A stretch of 64,000 bases of DNA from positions 39,390 through 103,389 of the forward strand of contig NW_019775424.1 in the NCBI RefSeq assembly GCF_001039355.2, read 5' to 3'. The notes under the pieces are model-generated. The model was not told the origin of the DNA and made no database searches. It worked only from the letters and a program-made list of their open reading frames with translations. Numbering within the stretch: the stretch's first letter is position 1; every line of letters starts with the position of its first letter. Below are positions 14,601 to 29,600 of the stretch, one piece after another. This DNA is from Lingula anatina. Taxonomy: Eukaryota; Brachiopoda; Lingulata; Lingulida; Lingulidae. The position numbers were made by a program, and so were the translations under genes.

Positions 14601-17600
14601 AATAAGATTTTAGTATTTTATAATCAAACTATATCTTTCACTGGCAGAAACCACCCCTCTATGCCATACATCAGCAGTCTGTTGATGTTGATGTGTCCCT
14701 TCTACAACCCAACCCCTCTTTGAATACTGTTAGTGCAAAGTCAGGCACTGGTTTTTAAACATTTTATATATTATTTGCCTGACTTTATTCCCTAATACTG
14801 CTGCTTCTGACGTTCAAACATGAATAAATCAATATGAAGATGACCAATCTCTAATTTATATAGCCAGAACATTGTTTTTTCTCCCTCTTATTGTATTTTT
14901 CTGGATTGGGCATAAAAAAACCTCTTGCCCTTTACAATGACACCTTTTTTTGCACATTCATATGTTGACATTAGGGCATTGCCACAAAGTGCATGCTGAA
15001 AGTGATACACACTTTTCTTATCCAATCATTAAAAAAAAAAGAAAGAAAAACACTCAGAAATACTCAAAGATGGCCCTCTTCTCAAAAAGAAATAGACAAA
15101 AATTCCAATTTAACTTTTCAGGGACTGTTCATGGGTATGACCTATTTAAACCTAGCCTACTGTTTTCAATAATATATATAGTACAGATGTAAAGCTTGTA
15201 AAGCTAGGGCATGTCCAAAACCATCACATTCCATTGATTTTTTTTTCTTGAAAAAAGTGCATGCACAGACTGCAGGGTGCTGAATATTCAGAGGAAATGA
15301 ATTGGCCACGTCATGTTACCCACTCAAATATTAGTTTTAGAACCTTCTGGATAACACACCCTTTTGATGTCAAATCTGTTCAATGATCTATATCCCACAG
15401 GCAGAAATTTAAGTTGCCACACACACACCCACATATATTTAAATGCAAGTTGTCATCAAAATTTGTTTCATCTCCCCTTCCCCTTGAAAAAAAGTTAATC
15501 AAATAATACAAGCTTATAACAGAATCACTAAGCAACATGTACTTGCATTCATAATGTGCTGTGACAGTTGCTGCACTTCTCATTCTCACATTATGAAGCA
15601 GCATGCAATGGGATTATTTCTCTACTCCCTGTGGGTTGTAGAGAGATACTACCACCTCTTTCACGGTAATTGAATAAATAAATAACCCTTTCCTGCTTAA
15701 GGGAAAGCTCTCCTTTCTTCATTTTGACGTCCCGGGAGAGCAGGGATGAGGCAGTGTTGGATTTAAGACGGAACCCCCGAGTCTCCACAAAATCAATTTT
15801 CCATGTCAAACTCTGATCATATATATCAGTTGTTCACAGGAAAGAATCGATATAATTTGCAAAACAACTGGAGGTCTAGTTTAAAACACAATCACGCAAA
15901 AATCAAATTTCATTGAGCTGTAATCAATTCTATTACTCAAAGTACACCAAGGAATACCTATTAGGGCTGCAGCCATGCTGTAAGCAAGAGACAGGGAATC
16001 AGAGGAGAAACAGGATACCTCTTAAGACAATTGATTCTAATTTATGTATATTGAAATTAGTAGAAATGTACCTCGGAGGGTTTGGGACTGGACCGTGTGT
16101 GACAAGCATGTGTTCTGGCGCATGCAACTGTCAAGTCACACTTTTCTTATTTCTCTGAGTGCTCCGTTACAATCAAACAAAAGAAAAGTAATTAATAATC
16201 TGCCTGAGTCCCTTAGTTCCCTGCAGGATCAAAGAATTTATTGAGAAGTTCTTGTGATATCATTATATCGCATTGATTAATAATGATTAAAAATTAATGA
16301 CACATGATATGCAGTTTCAATATGATAAGTGACAGAAAGAACATAGGACTGTGTCACAATGCAAGTTATCGCTGCTGCTCATTTTTCATTGGGGAATAAT
16401 AAGTAATACGGCAAGCTTAAGACTCGGTATTGGTAGCCTGGCTCTGCCTTGGAAGTCAAAGAGAACGGAACAATCTTTAACTGGTAATGACAGTTAATGA
16501 TACTTCACATTCAAATTACACATTATCACAAGAGTGATAAAGTAGAGACAGGATCTTGATGATTTACTTACGAGATCTCTCCAAATGGAGCAAAAGCAGC
16601 TTGCAGCTGATGTGTCTGGACATCGTGGCTGAGATCACCAACAAATACATGGTAATGTTCTGAAAATCAGAATGAAAACTTTGAATATAAAATGAGAAAA
16701 TAAAGTGGAGTAGGTCACAACAACAACAATCATGAAATGTGTTCAAATGATTGATATCAAAAGTAAATAAATTTCTGTACTATAACAATTGTTTAATTAT
16801 TTTGATTTTAATAACAAATTATATAAACAAATTTTGAAAATGTGGAAATTATGAGCCTGCAAATGACAATTCACTGACAAGAATATTCTAACTTTTCTGC
16901 CTTGGCTGAAAGTCCCAGGAAGTTACTAAAAGCAATGATAAATTTTTAATGATTTATTAGCAAACTAAAATGATATCTTGTTTGGAAGTCACAGTTGCCT
17001 AGCTATTTCCCACCACAGACACAGTCCAATCAATAAAATAGAAACCCTGTTTTCTGCCTGTAATAAAATTAATTGCAGCAACATTACAGGAAAGCTTTGC
17101 CACATCTCACTCTGGCCTTGTGTTTCTGACTTACTAATATTCAAAGACATCTAGGGAAAACTTTCCAATTTGCTCTATTTACAAACACCCAGGGATTGCA
17201 GTTGATGGGTGTGTGTGTGTGTGCACTTATCTGGCACTAAACAAAACAGAGAGAGAGAGAGAAAGAGTGAGAGCTGCTATGAGTGGAAGTCAACTAAAAG
17301 CAATGGCCTGATCCTTAATAGCTCGGAAGTTATTGATGTAATGTTCCCCATAAAAAGTGCTTGTCTCTCTGATACAGGTATGCATTAGTGAAAATTGCTC
17401 TTTTTATTGGACCAGTACTCTCTGCCATTCCCGTGGGATGTGTGAAATGTTGATTAAAAGCAATTTTGTCGATTCAATCATATTTCTTCTTCTGACACCA
17501 GGCTATACAGTGACCGAAACAATTCTTTCAGGTCTGCTATGGGGATGACCCACACTGAAACAGGGGGATTAATTTCATATCTTCTGCTAACAGGCAAGAT

Positions 17601-20600
17601 TTTTTTCAGTCTAAAAACCAATTTTCAAAAGGCAACTGATACAACCAACATTTATCTCATTTCTAAACATTATTGTGTGTCACTGACAGCATTACTAAGT
17701 AACTTTGTTCTTTTCTTAGATGTCCTTCTTCCAATTATTAGGAGCTGCTGCAAATTAAACTCTTACTTTCTAATTAAGTAAACAAGATCTTCTCCCAAGA
17801 CTAGAAGGATAACAAAGGGACGTATTGCCTTCAGAACTGATACCGCGACCTTGTTGGCAATTATAAAGTTAACATAAAGAACCAGCATCTGCATTGAACT
17901 GCTGGAAGTTTGATAGGCCTAACAACAAGCTAAGTGGTAAGTATGAATAATTAATCCCTCTCTTCAAGAAAATCAACATAATCTGCCAGAGCAGGCTACT
18001 AAATTGATAGAATCAACCAGGCTGAACTAATGATGGCTGATTGATCAAATTTGCCTCTCAGTGTTTGCAAATTGTATCAAAACAGCTGCTGTGCTTATGT
18101 TTGGTTTTGTGTTTGTTCTTCCTGATACAACTCACTCATTAGGAAGGGTAAGAAAAGGCATTAAAAATATGGATCAGAGAGACTTGTTAATAACTTCAGC
18201 AATGGGCTGTCTATTCCACCACCCTGTCCCTACCTGTATTTAAAATAACACCGAATATGTCGCAACAGACTGGTGTAAATAGCTATCAATTTGTATTTAA
18301 AGGATTGCGCATTACTTTTTTTTCATAGCTGTAGGATAATTTGATTGATTAATCTCATATAATCTGCTAACACTACAAATCATTGGGTCACACCAACCCT
18401 GATCATTCTGTAGGTCTCCTCTCCTACCTATAACTGTTAATACTAAACCATGCCACTTATTGTGGCGGTAGATTATCACCAGAATTGGATGAAAACTGTC
18501 CATTATCCCCAATAGTCTCCAGGAGAACTGGAAACAGATCATTCTTCAATGCAGTATTGATCAACAGTATAAAACATGTGAAAAGAATAAACGCTGGGAG
18601 AGCCACGAGAACGGTACTCGGGTAAACGCACACAAAGGTTAATGCAGTCGGGTGTATCCATTTTCCTATAAAATGATGAACACACAGATTATCATTGTTA
18701 TCAATCTTGCAAAGTCCCATCATTTAGTCAGGCTGGCATCAATTATGTATTGGATTATAAGGAGAATGACACAGCATAGAAAAATGATGGGGAACTGATC
18801 TTTCCAGAAGAGTGAACTCTTACTTATTAACAAGGTGCACTATCCCCAGTTAACCTTGTCACATTTACGTGACAATCTCACTTTGACACTTTTCTCTGGA
18901 AAAAGTTCCAAGTCCTGTGTCAACTCTGTCCTGTTAAGTATGTTTTTTTTCATGTTACTATCACCAGCATTTACCCAATGCTGACCAGTCAAACTCTGCC
19001 TTCAGACAAGTATTCTTTTAGGGGTCTTAAAAGTAAATTGACTGTTTTAAGGGTGATTATGATTAATATACGTTGGCCATTTAACCAGGACGTTGCATAG
19101 ATGCTTCATAATAATTCTGTATTGTTCTAATTTTAGTAATGTCCCACCGTAGGTAATTGCAAGATAACAGGTTTGACATTAGTTTTAAAATCTTGAATCA
19201 TTTCATTTGCCTCATGAAAATCCCAAGATAATTGGTTTGACATTAAAATTAAAATCTTGAATTATATAATGTGTTTCGTGAAACAGTTAAGAAAGTTGAA
19301 AAAAGTTTAATGCTCAGACACCCAGGACATACAGTTCACAGCTAAATATACTGTCAATATCACGTCAATATACCATTAAGATGTGCCGGAATGATCCATT
19401 ATTCAACTTTACATTTTGAAAACCTATGTTCAATGTCCATTCATCACTGTATGAGGACCATGGCTTGCCAGGTTATACTGTGTTCAGTCTTTTCTCTAGC
19501 CTGAATTGGATCATTTAATAGATAGAACACTTTATAGGACTCTTCCCTTTTGTAACATCATTTATCCTCTGTAAACTTTTTGTCTCTTCCACTTCCTTCA
19601 ACTTGGAAAGAAATGTGCAATTCCTTCAAAAATTTCTCTTTCATGAGATATGGCAAAACAAAACATTTTATAGAGGTAAAGAATTCACTAAGGGAAGGAA
19701 AGATAGTATGAAATTGCACTGATATAAAAGTTGTATAATATTTCTCTTTTGTGTGCCACCTCTACTGGCTGAGAACACTGTGGTAGCTCCATAATGGCCA
19801 GCTGATCCCATTTTTCATGGATGGCCCATTTGCTGAAAAAATAATCTATTTTCCAGGAAAAAACCTCCAAATGACATCAGAGGAGATAAAGGGCCGATGA
19901 GTATTTTACGATTTTCTTCTGGTGACAACTGTATCTTTTAACATTATGGCAAATTAACCCTAACATGCCATCATATATTTCATTGTCAGGTCATGGTGCT
20001 ATGGCTGAGAGAAGCAGATATTGCCTTCACAAAGGATCGATAGAGCACGGAGATATTTTTGAAGATCAGATCCAGATCATTTGACAGACAATTTTCTAAC
20101 ACCATGTCATTCTGGCAAAGCTGCTGTCGAGTTCCCCCTCCCTCTTAATCAAGGGGGGTGGGGGGGTGGGGGGGGCAGGAGACAGGTGTGTATAGGTCTG
20201 CCAGAATATCTGACTTTGGAAGGGGAGGGAGAATTCCCCTTTCTGGATTGTATCATATAAATGGCAGACTGTATCACTGGGGAAAACAAAACGGCCATAA
20301 TGAACCACAACTGCCAAAATACAATGAAAAGCATCCAGGAATATGCCAGCAGGGAATTATACTGTACAACTATTTATTCCAAATCACACAAAATCAACTT
20401 AAATGCATTTATATCAAATGGGACACTGCGCAAACCAAACTGAACTAAAACGTTCTGCTGAATGGCTTATTGGCTAGCTATCAACTTCTCTACATGGCTG
20501 ACAAGTTCTAGATCACCTAGAAGTCTGTGAAAAATGTTATTGTCAATGATAACTTACAAACTTATCAATTCAATGTTCAATAAGTAAGGCCATTTACAAG

Positions 20601-23600
20601 CGAGGAGAGAATGGATCACCACCCATTTTGAACCAGTCATCTCTCTGGGAAAGAAAAAAGTTTCCTCAACGTTGCAGACTGAAATTTGATTTCATAAAAA
20701 TTGGGGGGAAAAGGACCCTAATAAAACTTCACATATAGTGATGCAGGATTCCAAAATATCTACTGAGTCCTGCATCACAATATCACATACCAAGGTATTC
20801 ATAAAGATTTCCTTCCATTTACATAGCTTTTTTTTTTCAGAAAAAAAAAGCCTAAATCTTTTTCAGATAAAATTCATAATGAGACCATTCCCAAAAGAAC
20901 AGTTTGACAGATAAGCCACAAGCCAGAGCAGAAAACAATGATCACACTTACAGTTTCAAGTACCTTGCAACTGCAACTAGAAAAGCACTGCGAAGACCTT
21001 CACCACGGTATCTCAATTCTCATTGTTTGAATTAAACGCTACCAAAACCTAACCGATTCCATGTTGGCCTTTTACTGACATATCCTTAAAATCTAATTAA
21101 TATCTAACTTTTGAGCCAGGCTGTTATTTAATAAACCAACAAAAGCAAACACAACCTCTTTGGCAGTGATGATAATAAAAAGGACAGAAGTTGTTACTTT
21201 TTATGTAGTAGTCCATACTTACTACTTGTGTCTTGTTTTGGTGCATTGCTAGGGGATGTGGCCCAGTTCACTTTTAATTCCTGGAAAAACAAAGAACGGC
21301 TACATCAAACAATGCATATATCACTTCAACTGTGGTAGAAATAATTACAAAAGTCTATGCAATGTTCTGTTGCTTAAAATCATGCAAAGCTTTTTTTTTT
21401 TCACTGATAATGTTTTTCAATGTTACATGTGTGTAGTTATGTCAATGTGAATATTTTGTCATAGCATGTACTTTTATGTGCATATGGTTCAAAGATGACA
21501 CCTGGACAACACAAAACAATGTTGAAATATTGTATCAATTTTATTCAAATAACAATCATCTTATATTGTCATCAATGCTCACAGCAAAACACGGCACATT
21601 AACCTCAGAACCATTAAAAAACCTATACTGAAAATCTGAATATCTTTCTGCTTTCTTCCAGAATGGTCTCATCCATCCATATCAATATCAAATCCCTTTT
21701 CACAGTAGATTTCATGGAGGTTTCTGGCAGTCCACGCGGATTGAATCAATACATATGCATATTTGACAAGAAATAATAAAATAAAATTGACTAAGCCCCC
21801 ATGCAATCTTAAATATGTTTTATGTCAAATCCTTACCATGAAACTCATTCTTCTTTTTACAAAAAAATAAATCAACTTTTCCAGCTGCTGGACCCGGTCC
21901 TGCTTCCTGAAGATAAGTCTATTACCATTCAAGTTGCTTTGCTGTCAGAAAAATACTAGATCTCTAGTGACTCCTTCCACCAAAATCAATTTTAGAGAGA
22001 TCTTCCTAAAAGCAGGCTATCATCCAATAAATGCACTTTTTTCCCATAGACAATACTAATGTTTCTCACATGTATGAAATTCTATCATCCATGGTCTATA
22101 TTAGACCCGTTTAGAGGCTTGATCTAACCAAAAAGAAAAGTTTGCCAATTTTGTGTGTATTACTTTGAAAGTTATAGAGCATGTGAGGACAGCCAAGTCC
22201 TACCAACAGGTGTCTGTGGTCACAAAGATAGGGTGCTATTACCACTACCTAATCTGGGACACCAATGCCACCATGTCAAAATGTATGATAAATAACCCAC
22301 CGAGAAGCAACTGGGAATTTTCAAACATATTCCAATCATGATTAATAGGAAAACTCTTTCTTGCCTAAATGAAGAAGGAAAAAGATACTTAATCAATTGT
22401 TCAGAAATTACAGTTGCAGGGTTGATTGCTATCAGAACTTACAGAACTTGTAAAATAATATCCAAAATGATAATAATAGAATGGTTGGAACAAGGAGAAG
22501 CACCAATATTTGATTTATTTTGAGTAACTTTGCAGATACTGTCTAACTCTGGTCCTTGGAGATGGCCAAATAGAAAAGATAAGCATTCCTTGTGTGTTCA
22601 TTGCAGCAGATCTTCCCTTAAGAAAACCTATGTGGTGCAAAAATCAATAAAGGCTCTACACTCAATCAAGCAATAATAATGCCATTTGTGTAGAGTTATT
22701 AATCAATAATTAGTCAAGTAATTTGTTCTACCATGATAAGAGGTCGTAAAAAATGACCTGCCCAACAGCACAGCCCCCAGCAAAGAGGGGCAGCAATTCA
22801 AATCAAGTTTACAAGAATTGGCCTAATCTGCCGCGTCACATCACAAGCCCATCTGAAGATAACTTCTGTTATCAAAGTTGGCTGATTACACTGGAGTTAT
22901 AGGGTACAAACAGCTGAGTGTAAATTATAAATGAGATGGCAAAAATATGCCATACAAGACCTATCTTCAGGAAATGAAAAAAAAAAGAAAAAAAAAAAAA
23001 AGAATGTGCCTGTAGAACAGAAAATAAGTGCTAATTAAGTATTCCAATGTCCCTGGAAGGATATCAATTAAGCCAGCAACAATTACACTTTGGGGAAATT
23101 GAGAATATGCTGCAAGTGCCATTAGTTACAAGCGCTGAAGCAGAGAATTTTGAGGCGGTTGTTTTGCAGTTAACACCTACCCATCTTGCCAAAACACTGG
23201 CTTCAGTATGTTTCAATGCTTTTGCTGTGTGGACTCAAAACAAGTTTTAGTAGTAACAATTTCTTATTAGCAATAAAAAATTCAATGAGGTTTTTAATGA
23301 GGATAAGAGTCAGATCCTTTGTCTTGTACATCCTCATTATCATCATGTGTCCTGCTTCACAGTAATGACCAATCCCCTCCACACCTTTGTCTTTGGCAGC
23401 TCTCAGCATGGATATAGAACATGAAGCAAGTTTTTACATACAAAACTTATTCTTTGACATGATGGCAGTTGCAAAATATGGCCCTATAATATCTCTTAAC
23501 CATATTATTCAAGTATAGTACAAAACAGAAAGGGAAAAAAACAATATAAAGAAGAATGGCTCTGTGGAATTTGAACATGATTCACTTTCAGGACAACTCT

Positions 23601-26600
23601 AAAATTAAGATGAACTCTTTGTCCATGAATACATGGCCACAAACAATTTAGAACATAGTGATTTTTAATGTGCCACAGATCACTAATATAAAAGCCCCAA
23701 AATGGCTAATGAATACAAGTCTTTGTCCACATGGACACCTGTCGTTTTAAAAAGTACCACAATGTTAGAGGCACAGATGAGGAAAATCTGACAACCGAGT
23801 TTATTTCTCATTTGCCATGAATCTGAATCTGTCATGTACCCCCCCCCCACCCCCACCCCACCCATATTTTGAACCCCAGTTCATCAGAAATCTTACTAAC
23901 TAGAACAAATCTTTTCAAGAGTGTTGGTCCCTCTTCCTTTGCCTGAGATAGTTCATACAACCTCAATCTGAAGTTGCCAGGGAATACTTTCAACAAAAAA
24001 CTGTTTATCTTATTATTTGATAAACATAAATCTACAGTAAAACTTATGCAAAAGAAGGTTTCGATAAATATCATACAATAACATCCACAAGTAATAAAAG
24101 CATGCTTTATTCATTCCATAAGTCTAATGCATATTACATTCAAAATCTAGCATTCACTTTCCCTGGTCAAACAGTAGCTTCATCGTTGTAGAACAAATAT
24201 ATCACTATTTTACTAAATTAAGTGAAAAATATATCTTCATTAGAAAAAATATACATGAACTCCGATTAAAACACATAGGCTAACAAATAACCTGAGGAAA
24301 AAACCTGAGACAAAAGACAAATGCAATGATATAAAGTCAAAATTGATTAAAAAAAAGACAAAACAAAATCAAAGGTGTTGTGGCACCTACCTGTGGCGAC
24401 AGTATACTGTCCACGGATGGTACGAGGGTCAGTGGAAGTAATGGCGGTGCGGTGTAAGTGACACCTAGAGGTTGGGTCATTACGAACAGTCCAGGTGGTG
24501 GTGGTGAGGCGAGAGCATATGGCTGTGAGCGGGAAACAAGGCTGGTTAGATACTCAAGTCATCAACCGAGGCTGCTTTATTACAGCAGATCAAATCATCA
24601 CACACACACACCACTCAATGCTGTCATCATACACAGTTTATAGACATACTTTGAGACAAGCTTAGTGCAAAGAGATATGGGAAGTCAGCCAGATAGAAAG
24701 AAAAAAAGCAGTCCCAAAAGAGATAAAATACATTGAGTTAAGTTAATATGGAAACCATGCTCATGCTAGGGAAGAACAATTTCATGCCATACTTCATCCA
24801 CACGTGTGACACCTAGTGATGAGGCTGTGGTACACTTCTACAACATATGGCCTCTGTCCCATAGAGCCCTTTATTGACCAACTGAATCAAGTCAACTAGT
24901 ACACTTAGCACATCAAATAACTCCCAGACAATAATCGCATCCACTTAGAGAATTATCTAGCAATTTCCACATCGTCATCGAGAAGTCAGATGACTTAATA
25001 TGCACAGAAGCTGAATTCAATAGAAAGCAGAAAACCATTACCACTGCTGATAGTAGTCTATGTATGGGAAGTCAGAAAGCCAATTCTACAATAAACTTCA
25101 GTATCGCTTTTCACTTCATGACAGTAGGGGAGACGTGTTCTTATCTGATGAACAGACAACTCGGGCTTTGCTGTCATTGCAAGTGCTAATCAGCAAGACA
25201 AAGACAGTTCAATAACCATACCATCCATTTCTTTAAATTTCTGAGATATGTTAACTTAATCTAAGCCTCCTCTTTAAATGCATCTCCTCTTCAAATGGAC
25301 CCTTTCATCATCGTTAGCAAGTATGTACATCAAGATTATCAGATCCCTACAAGTTTAATTTCATTTTCTTATCCGTCTTAAATAGTCTCCTTTATCAAGC
25401 TATTTGAAGGAACTAAGCAATAGGCTGCACAAAGTTACTCCAATTCCATGGATCTCTGGAGACTTGCGGCTGCATAGCCTCTTTTCTAATATATCATTAT
25501 TAATGCAGGCACATGGGACATTGGACTCCATTATCTCCCAAGATGGAACATCTGAATCAATATGCTGATTTTTATTAATCACTCGTTCCTTCACTTGCTT
25601 AGCTTTACACACACATTGCCTAGAACAAGTTGAAGCTGTGTAGCACCAACACCATCAGAAACGGTGATCAGATCAATAAGTGAGACAACTCATTTGTTTA
25701 CTGAATAGCATGAAATAGGATAGAAATCGGAAGCTTGACATTTTGTTGCAACATTTTATTGTTCATACCTCATTGCCTGTGAGATAAATGCAGATCAAAG
25801 CTGCAAATAAAGCTAAAATGAAACTTCTCTAACTAGGAAACAACTCATCCTTGCTCAAACACCTTGAATAGCGCAGTGGCCAGGGCTTTCTTGGATTCAA
25901 TGCAAAAGCTAATATTTACTGTGGATCTGTGCATCTAAGTTGTGTTTGCAGACTTTGCAGCTTTGTCAAACAAAAACTGCAGTACAAGTTGTTGGTTTAG
26001 TGTTTTCTGTATTCAAATTTCACTGATGTGACGGCATGATTGGTTTCTGATACACTCTAGAAAGCAACAGACAGACAGATACACCGATTACGATAACGTA
26101 AGAAGTCAATTTCCAGTTCACCAGTTCATGATTCCACCATGATGATCTAATTTCAGGATGTGTAAAAAGAAAGTTCCATTAGTCAGCAGCACATTAGATA
26201 TTATTACAATATTGTTTCACATTTTCAACTTGCACCAACACCTGCTCCGTGGTTTTCTAACAAAACACAACACCAGCCACGAGGCGACTTAAACAAATAA
26301 GACTGTGACCCATCGAGACCTTTTTCTAATTCATGCACATACATATAAGCAAGTTATCATATCTGTCAATATTGCAATTGACAAATGGTTTTCAAATCAG
26401 CCCATTAATCGAGAAATAATTTGTATAAATGCTTTTAGACAATTGTTAACAATTAGATATGAAATGTCAATCAAACGATGAATAAAATGATATTTTATGC
26501 TAGAATGCCAATATCCCAAGGCTGGTGAACAGAGAGGGATCAACATGTGTGGAACAAGGAACAAAAGGACAGCAATTGGAAATCAATACAATAAACGGCT

Positions 26601-29600
26601 TGGATGTGTTATTTCTCCAGAGCTTTTACTCTCTTGTCCACAGTATGGTCAGTAAAAATTGAATATCCCAGCCTCCTACTTTTTTTAATGTGTTTAGGTA
26701 GACTCTCACAGGAGGACAGGGGTATCTGATGGTGAAAAAAGACATGAGGAAACAATCAATTCTGCATTTGTTATCTAACAAACCCATTTTGCAGTCCTTA
26801 ATAAGAATGATATGAAAAGAACTTGTTATGGCTAATTAAGCGTTCTCATTTGCCACCTATACTAGGCCTACCTGTTCTTAAACCTCGGTAATAACAGCCA
26901 GAGCTTTGGTGACAAAAAATGTCACTTACTTCCACTTGTGCCTCAATAACAAAACAAGTGAAAATTAAGCAAGGAATGCTACCACTTGAGCTACTTAAGC
27001 AGGTGAGAAGATTGACAGTTTCTATCTACACAATATTACCAGTCAGTCTTACACACAGAGCATGCATCCATTCACCAATCCTATATGACATATTCCAATT
27101 CTCGATAAGTTTTCAAATCAATTAAACAAAACAGCTAATTTTTTTAAAATTAATAATCGCCGAAATGAAAGAATTCCTCATATAAACAGACTTATTTTAA
27201 TAGAAATGAACCAAGTGATTTTACTCACAAACGGACTCTGTACAGTCGTTTCTGTCAGCATGGCTTCTGAATAGTTCTAACACAGGGGACTACCTGGTTG
27301 TATGTAAGCGGCAATGGCTGAGATCTACCACTGCAGTCTTGCACAGCTTTGTCCACTCAGCCTGTTACTGAATAAGGTACTCCACACTTCCCTGTTATCC
27401 AACTCTAGCAGATTACCATTATGAATAATTTACGAAGCTTTTCGACAAATGTGCCCTGAAGTCATTGAATGTACTTCTGTCAACTGGGCTCCGCCAATCT
27501 GATTGGTTATTGCAGTTCCCATCATGTAATTACCTCTCGAGACAAGTAAAACACACAAAGGGAAATTATGATAGTAATAATTTCTAATGGTAGTTTCTCA
27601 TTGTACACAATACACGGTGGGCCACCTATATACCTGAGCTTACATCTAAGGGGATTATCAATATGATAACAAACATGTTTAGCAGATCAAAAATAACGTT
27701 GCTATTATGGCTGTGCAGAAGTAAGACGTATGAATGAACGCGTGAATGCTACAATTGGATAATGGACTTCAATTGTATTGTCCTAAGGAAGTATCCTTTG
27801 GCCTATTGTCTGTCACCTGTACACTTTACCAGAACAAAGAACCAAGTTGTTATTGAAATCCACACTGCAACTGAATTAATAACAGTACATAACACCCACA
27901 GCGCCTGGTGACTTCCAGGGAGTGAGGGGATGTGCACTGTCACTAAGAATATTAAGCCATATTTAATTTTCTTTTAATTTTTTTATCCAGTTCATAAACA
28001 TTTACAGGGAAGAGTAGTCATCACCTCAGTAAACACTTCACCGAGTTTCACCCTTCATGTCCATCTCATCTCTGCTATTAGCCTAGCACTCTATACAATA
28101 CTGGCTATACAAAGACCACCACAATTACTGTCCCTTGTGAACCCAAATGAAACAAACAGTGCCAAGTACTAGAAAAGTTCCATTTCAGTTGGGGAAACAC
28201 TGCTGGCCAAAAAATTGATTGATCTTGCACTATCTCGTTTAGTTATCCATCTACCTTGGATCTTTCTTTCCTTCCCTAGCGCACATCAGTCAAACGTCAG
28301 CTTATCTACATTTCTGACATCATTTGCATATGGTAAGGAAGATTCAAGAATGAAAAGACTTGTACAGAAAATAATTAAGAGACAGCAAATAATTTAGAGG
28401 CAAGAATGACATCGGGTCAAAAATAATATATCAGAAGTTATTTCACCAAGCAAGAAAAAAGTGTAGCCACCCTTGCTTTGATTATCTTGACAAACTCTAT
28501 TAAAGATGCCTCTCAGACCATCAGCTGCTATAAAATTTTAATTGTGTAGCATAAGCAAAATGTAATTTAAGTTGGTTTTATCAAAACAGATGATGAAATA
28601 TATATTTTGCTGAAATGGAAGGATTATAGGACATGAAGCAGCTTTTGTAGTAGTGAGGGATGAGGAAATTAAATAATATTTCAGAAATCATATAAACAGG
28701 ATACACTGGGAATGATTCTGGTGAAGTAGGTCACATTAAAAATGGACATAGTTTCATAAAAGTGGTAATAAACACTCTACGAACATAAAATTTTGTCAAA
28801 TCACAATTTCAAAGCATAGCCAGGGCAACCCGTCCTGGGTAATACAGAAGATAGCCTCCTGATAATGGTGCTGGGACCAGTGCTGACCAACACATCATAT
28901 CATCTGAACCAAGTTGTCCAAAAAAGTATCATAACCATGCCGACTAAAAGCAAACAAAGTCTTTCTGAATATTTAACCTTCAATCATCTGTCAGACTATA
29001 TCAATATGGTATTCTGTGAAAACAAACNATTTTTTTTTTAATTAATAATCGCTGAAATGAAAGAATTCCTCATATAAACAGACTTATTTTAATAGAAATG
29101 AACCAAGTGATTTTACTCACAAACGGACTCTGTACAGTCGTTTCTGTCAGCATGGCTTCTGAATAGTTCTAACACAGGGGACTACCTGGTTGTATGTAAG
29201 CGGCAATGGCTGAGATCTACCACTGCAGTCTTGCACAGCTTTGTCCACTCAGCCTGTTACTGAATAAGGTACTCCACACTTCCCTGTTATCCAACTCTAG
29301 CAGATTACCATTATGAATAATTTACGAAGCTTTTCGACAAATGTGCCCTGAAGTCATTGAATGTACTTCTGTCAACTGGGCTCCGCCAATCTGATTGGTT
29401 ATTGCAGTTCCCATCATGTAATTACCTCTCGAGACAAGAAAAACACACAAAGGGAAATTATGATAGTAATAATTTCTAATGGTAGTTTCTCATTGTACAC
29501 AATACACGGTGGGCCACCTATATACCTGAGCTTACATCTAAGGGGATTATCAATATGATAACAAACATGTTTAGCAGATCAAAAATAATGTTGCTATTAT

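Larger units (their letters stand above)
9952..16571 (-). other. TIA1 intron 6
   Basis: A 6.6-kb intron. It contains a SINE-like tract (12121-12208), a higher-GC segment (12210-12620) of unknown origin and a repeat-like segment (14340-14535). Open frames here are short and unsupported. Confidence 0.75.
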
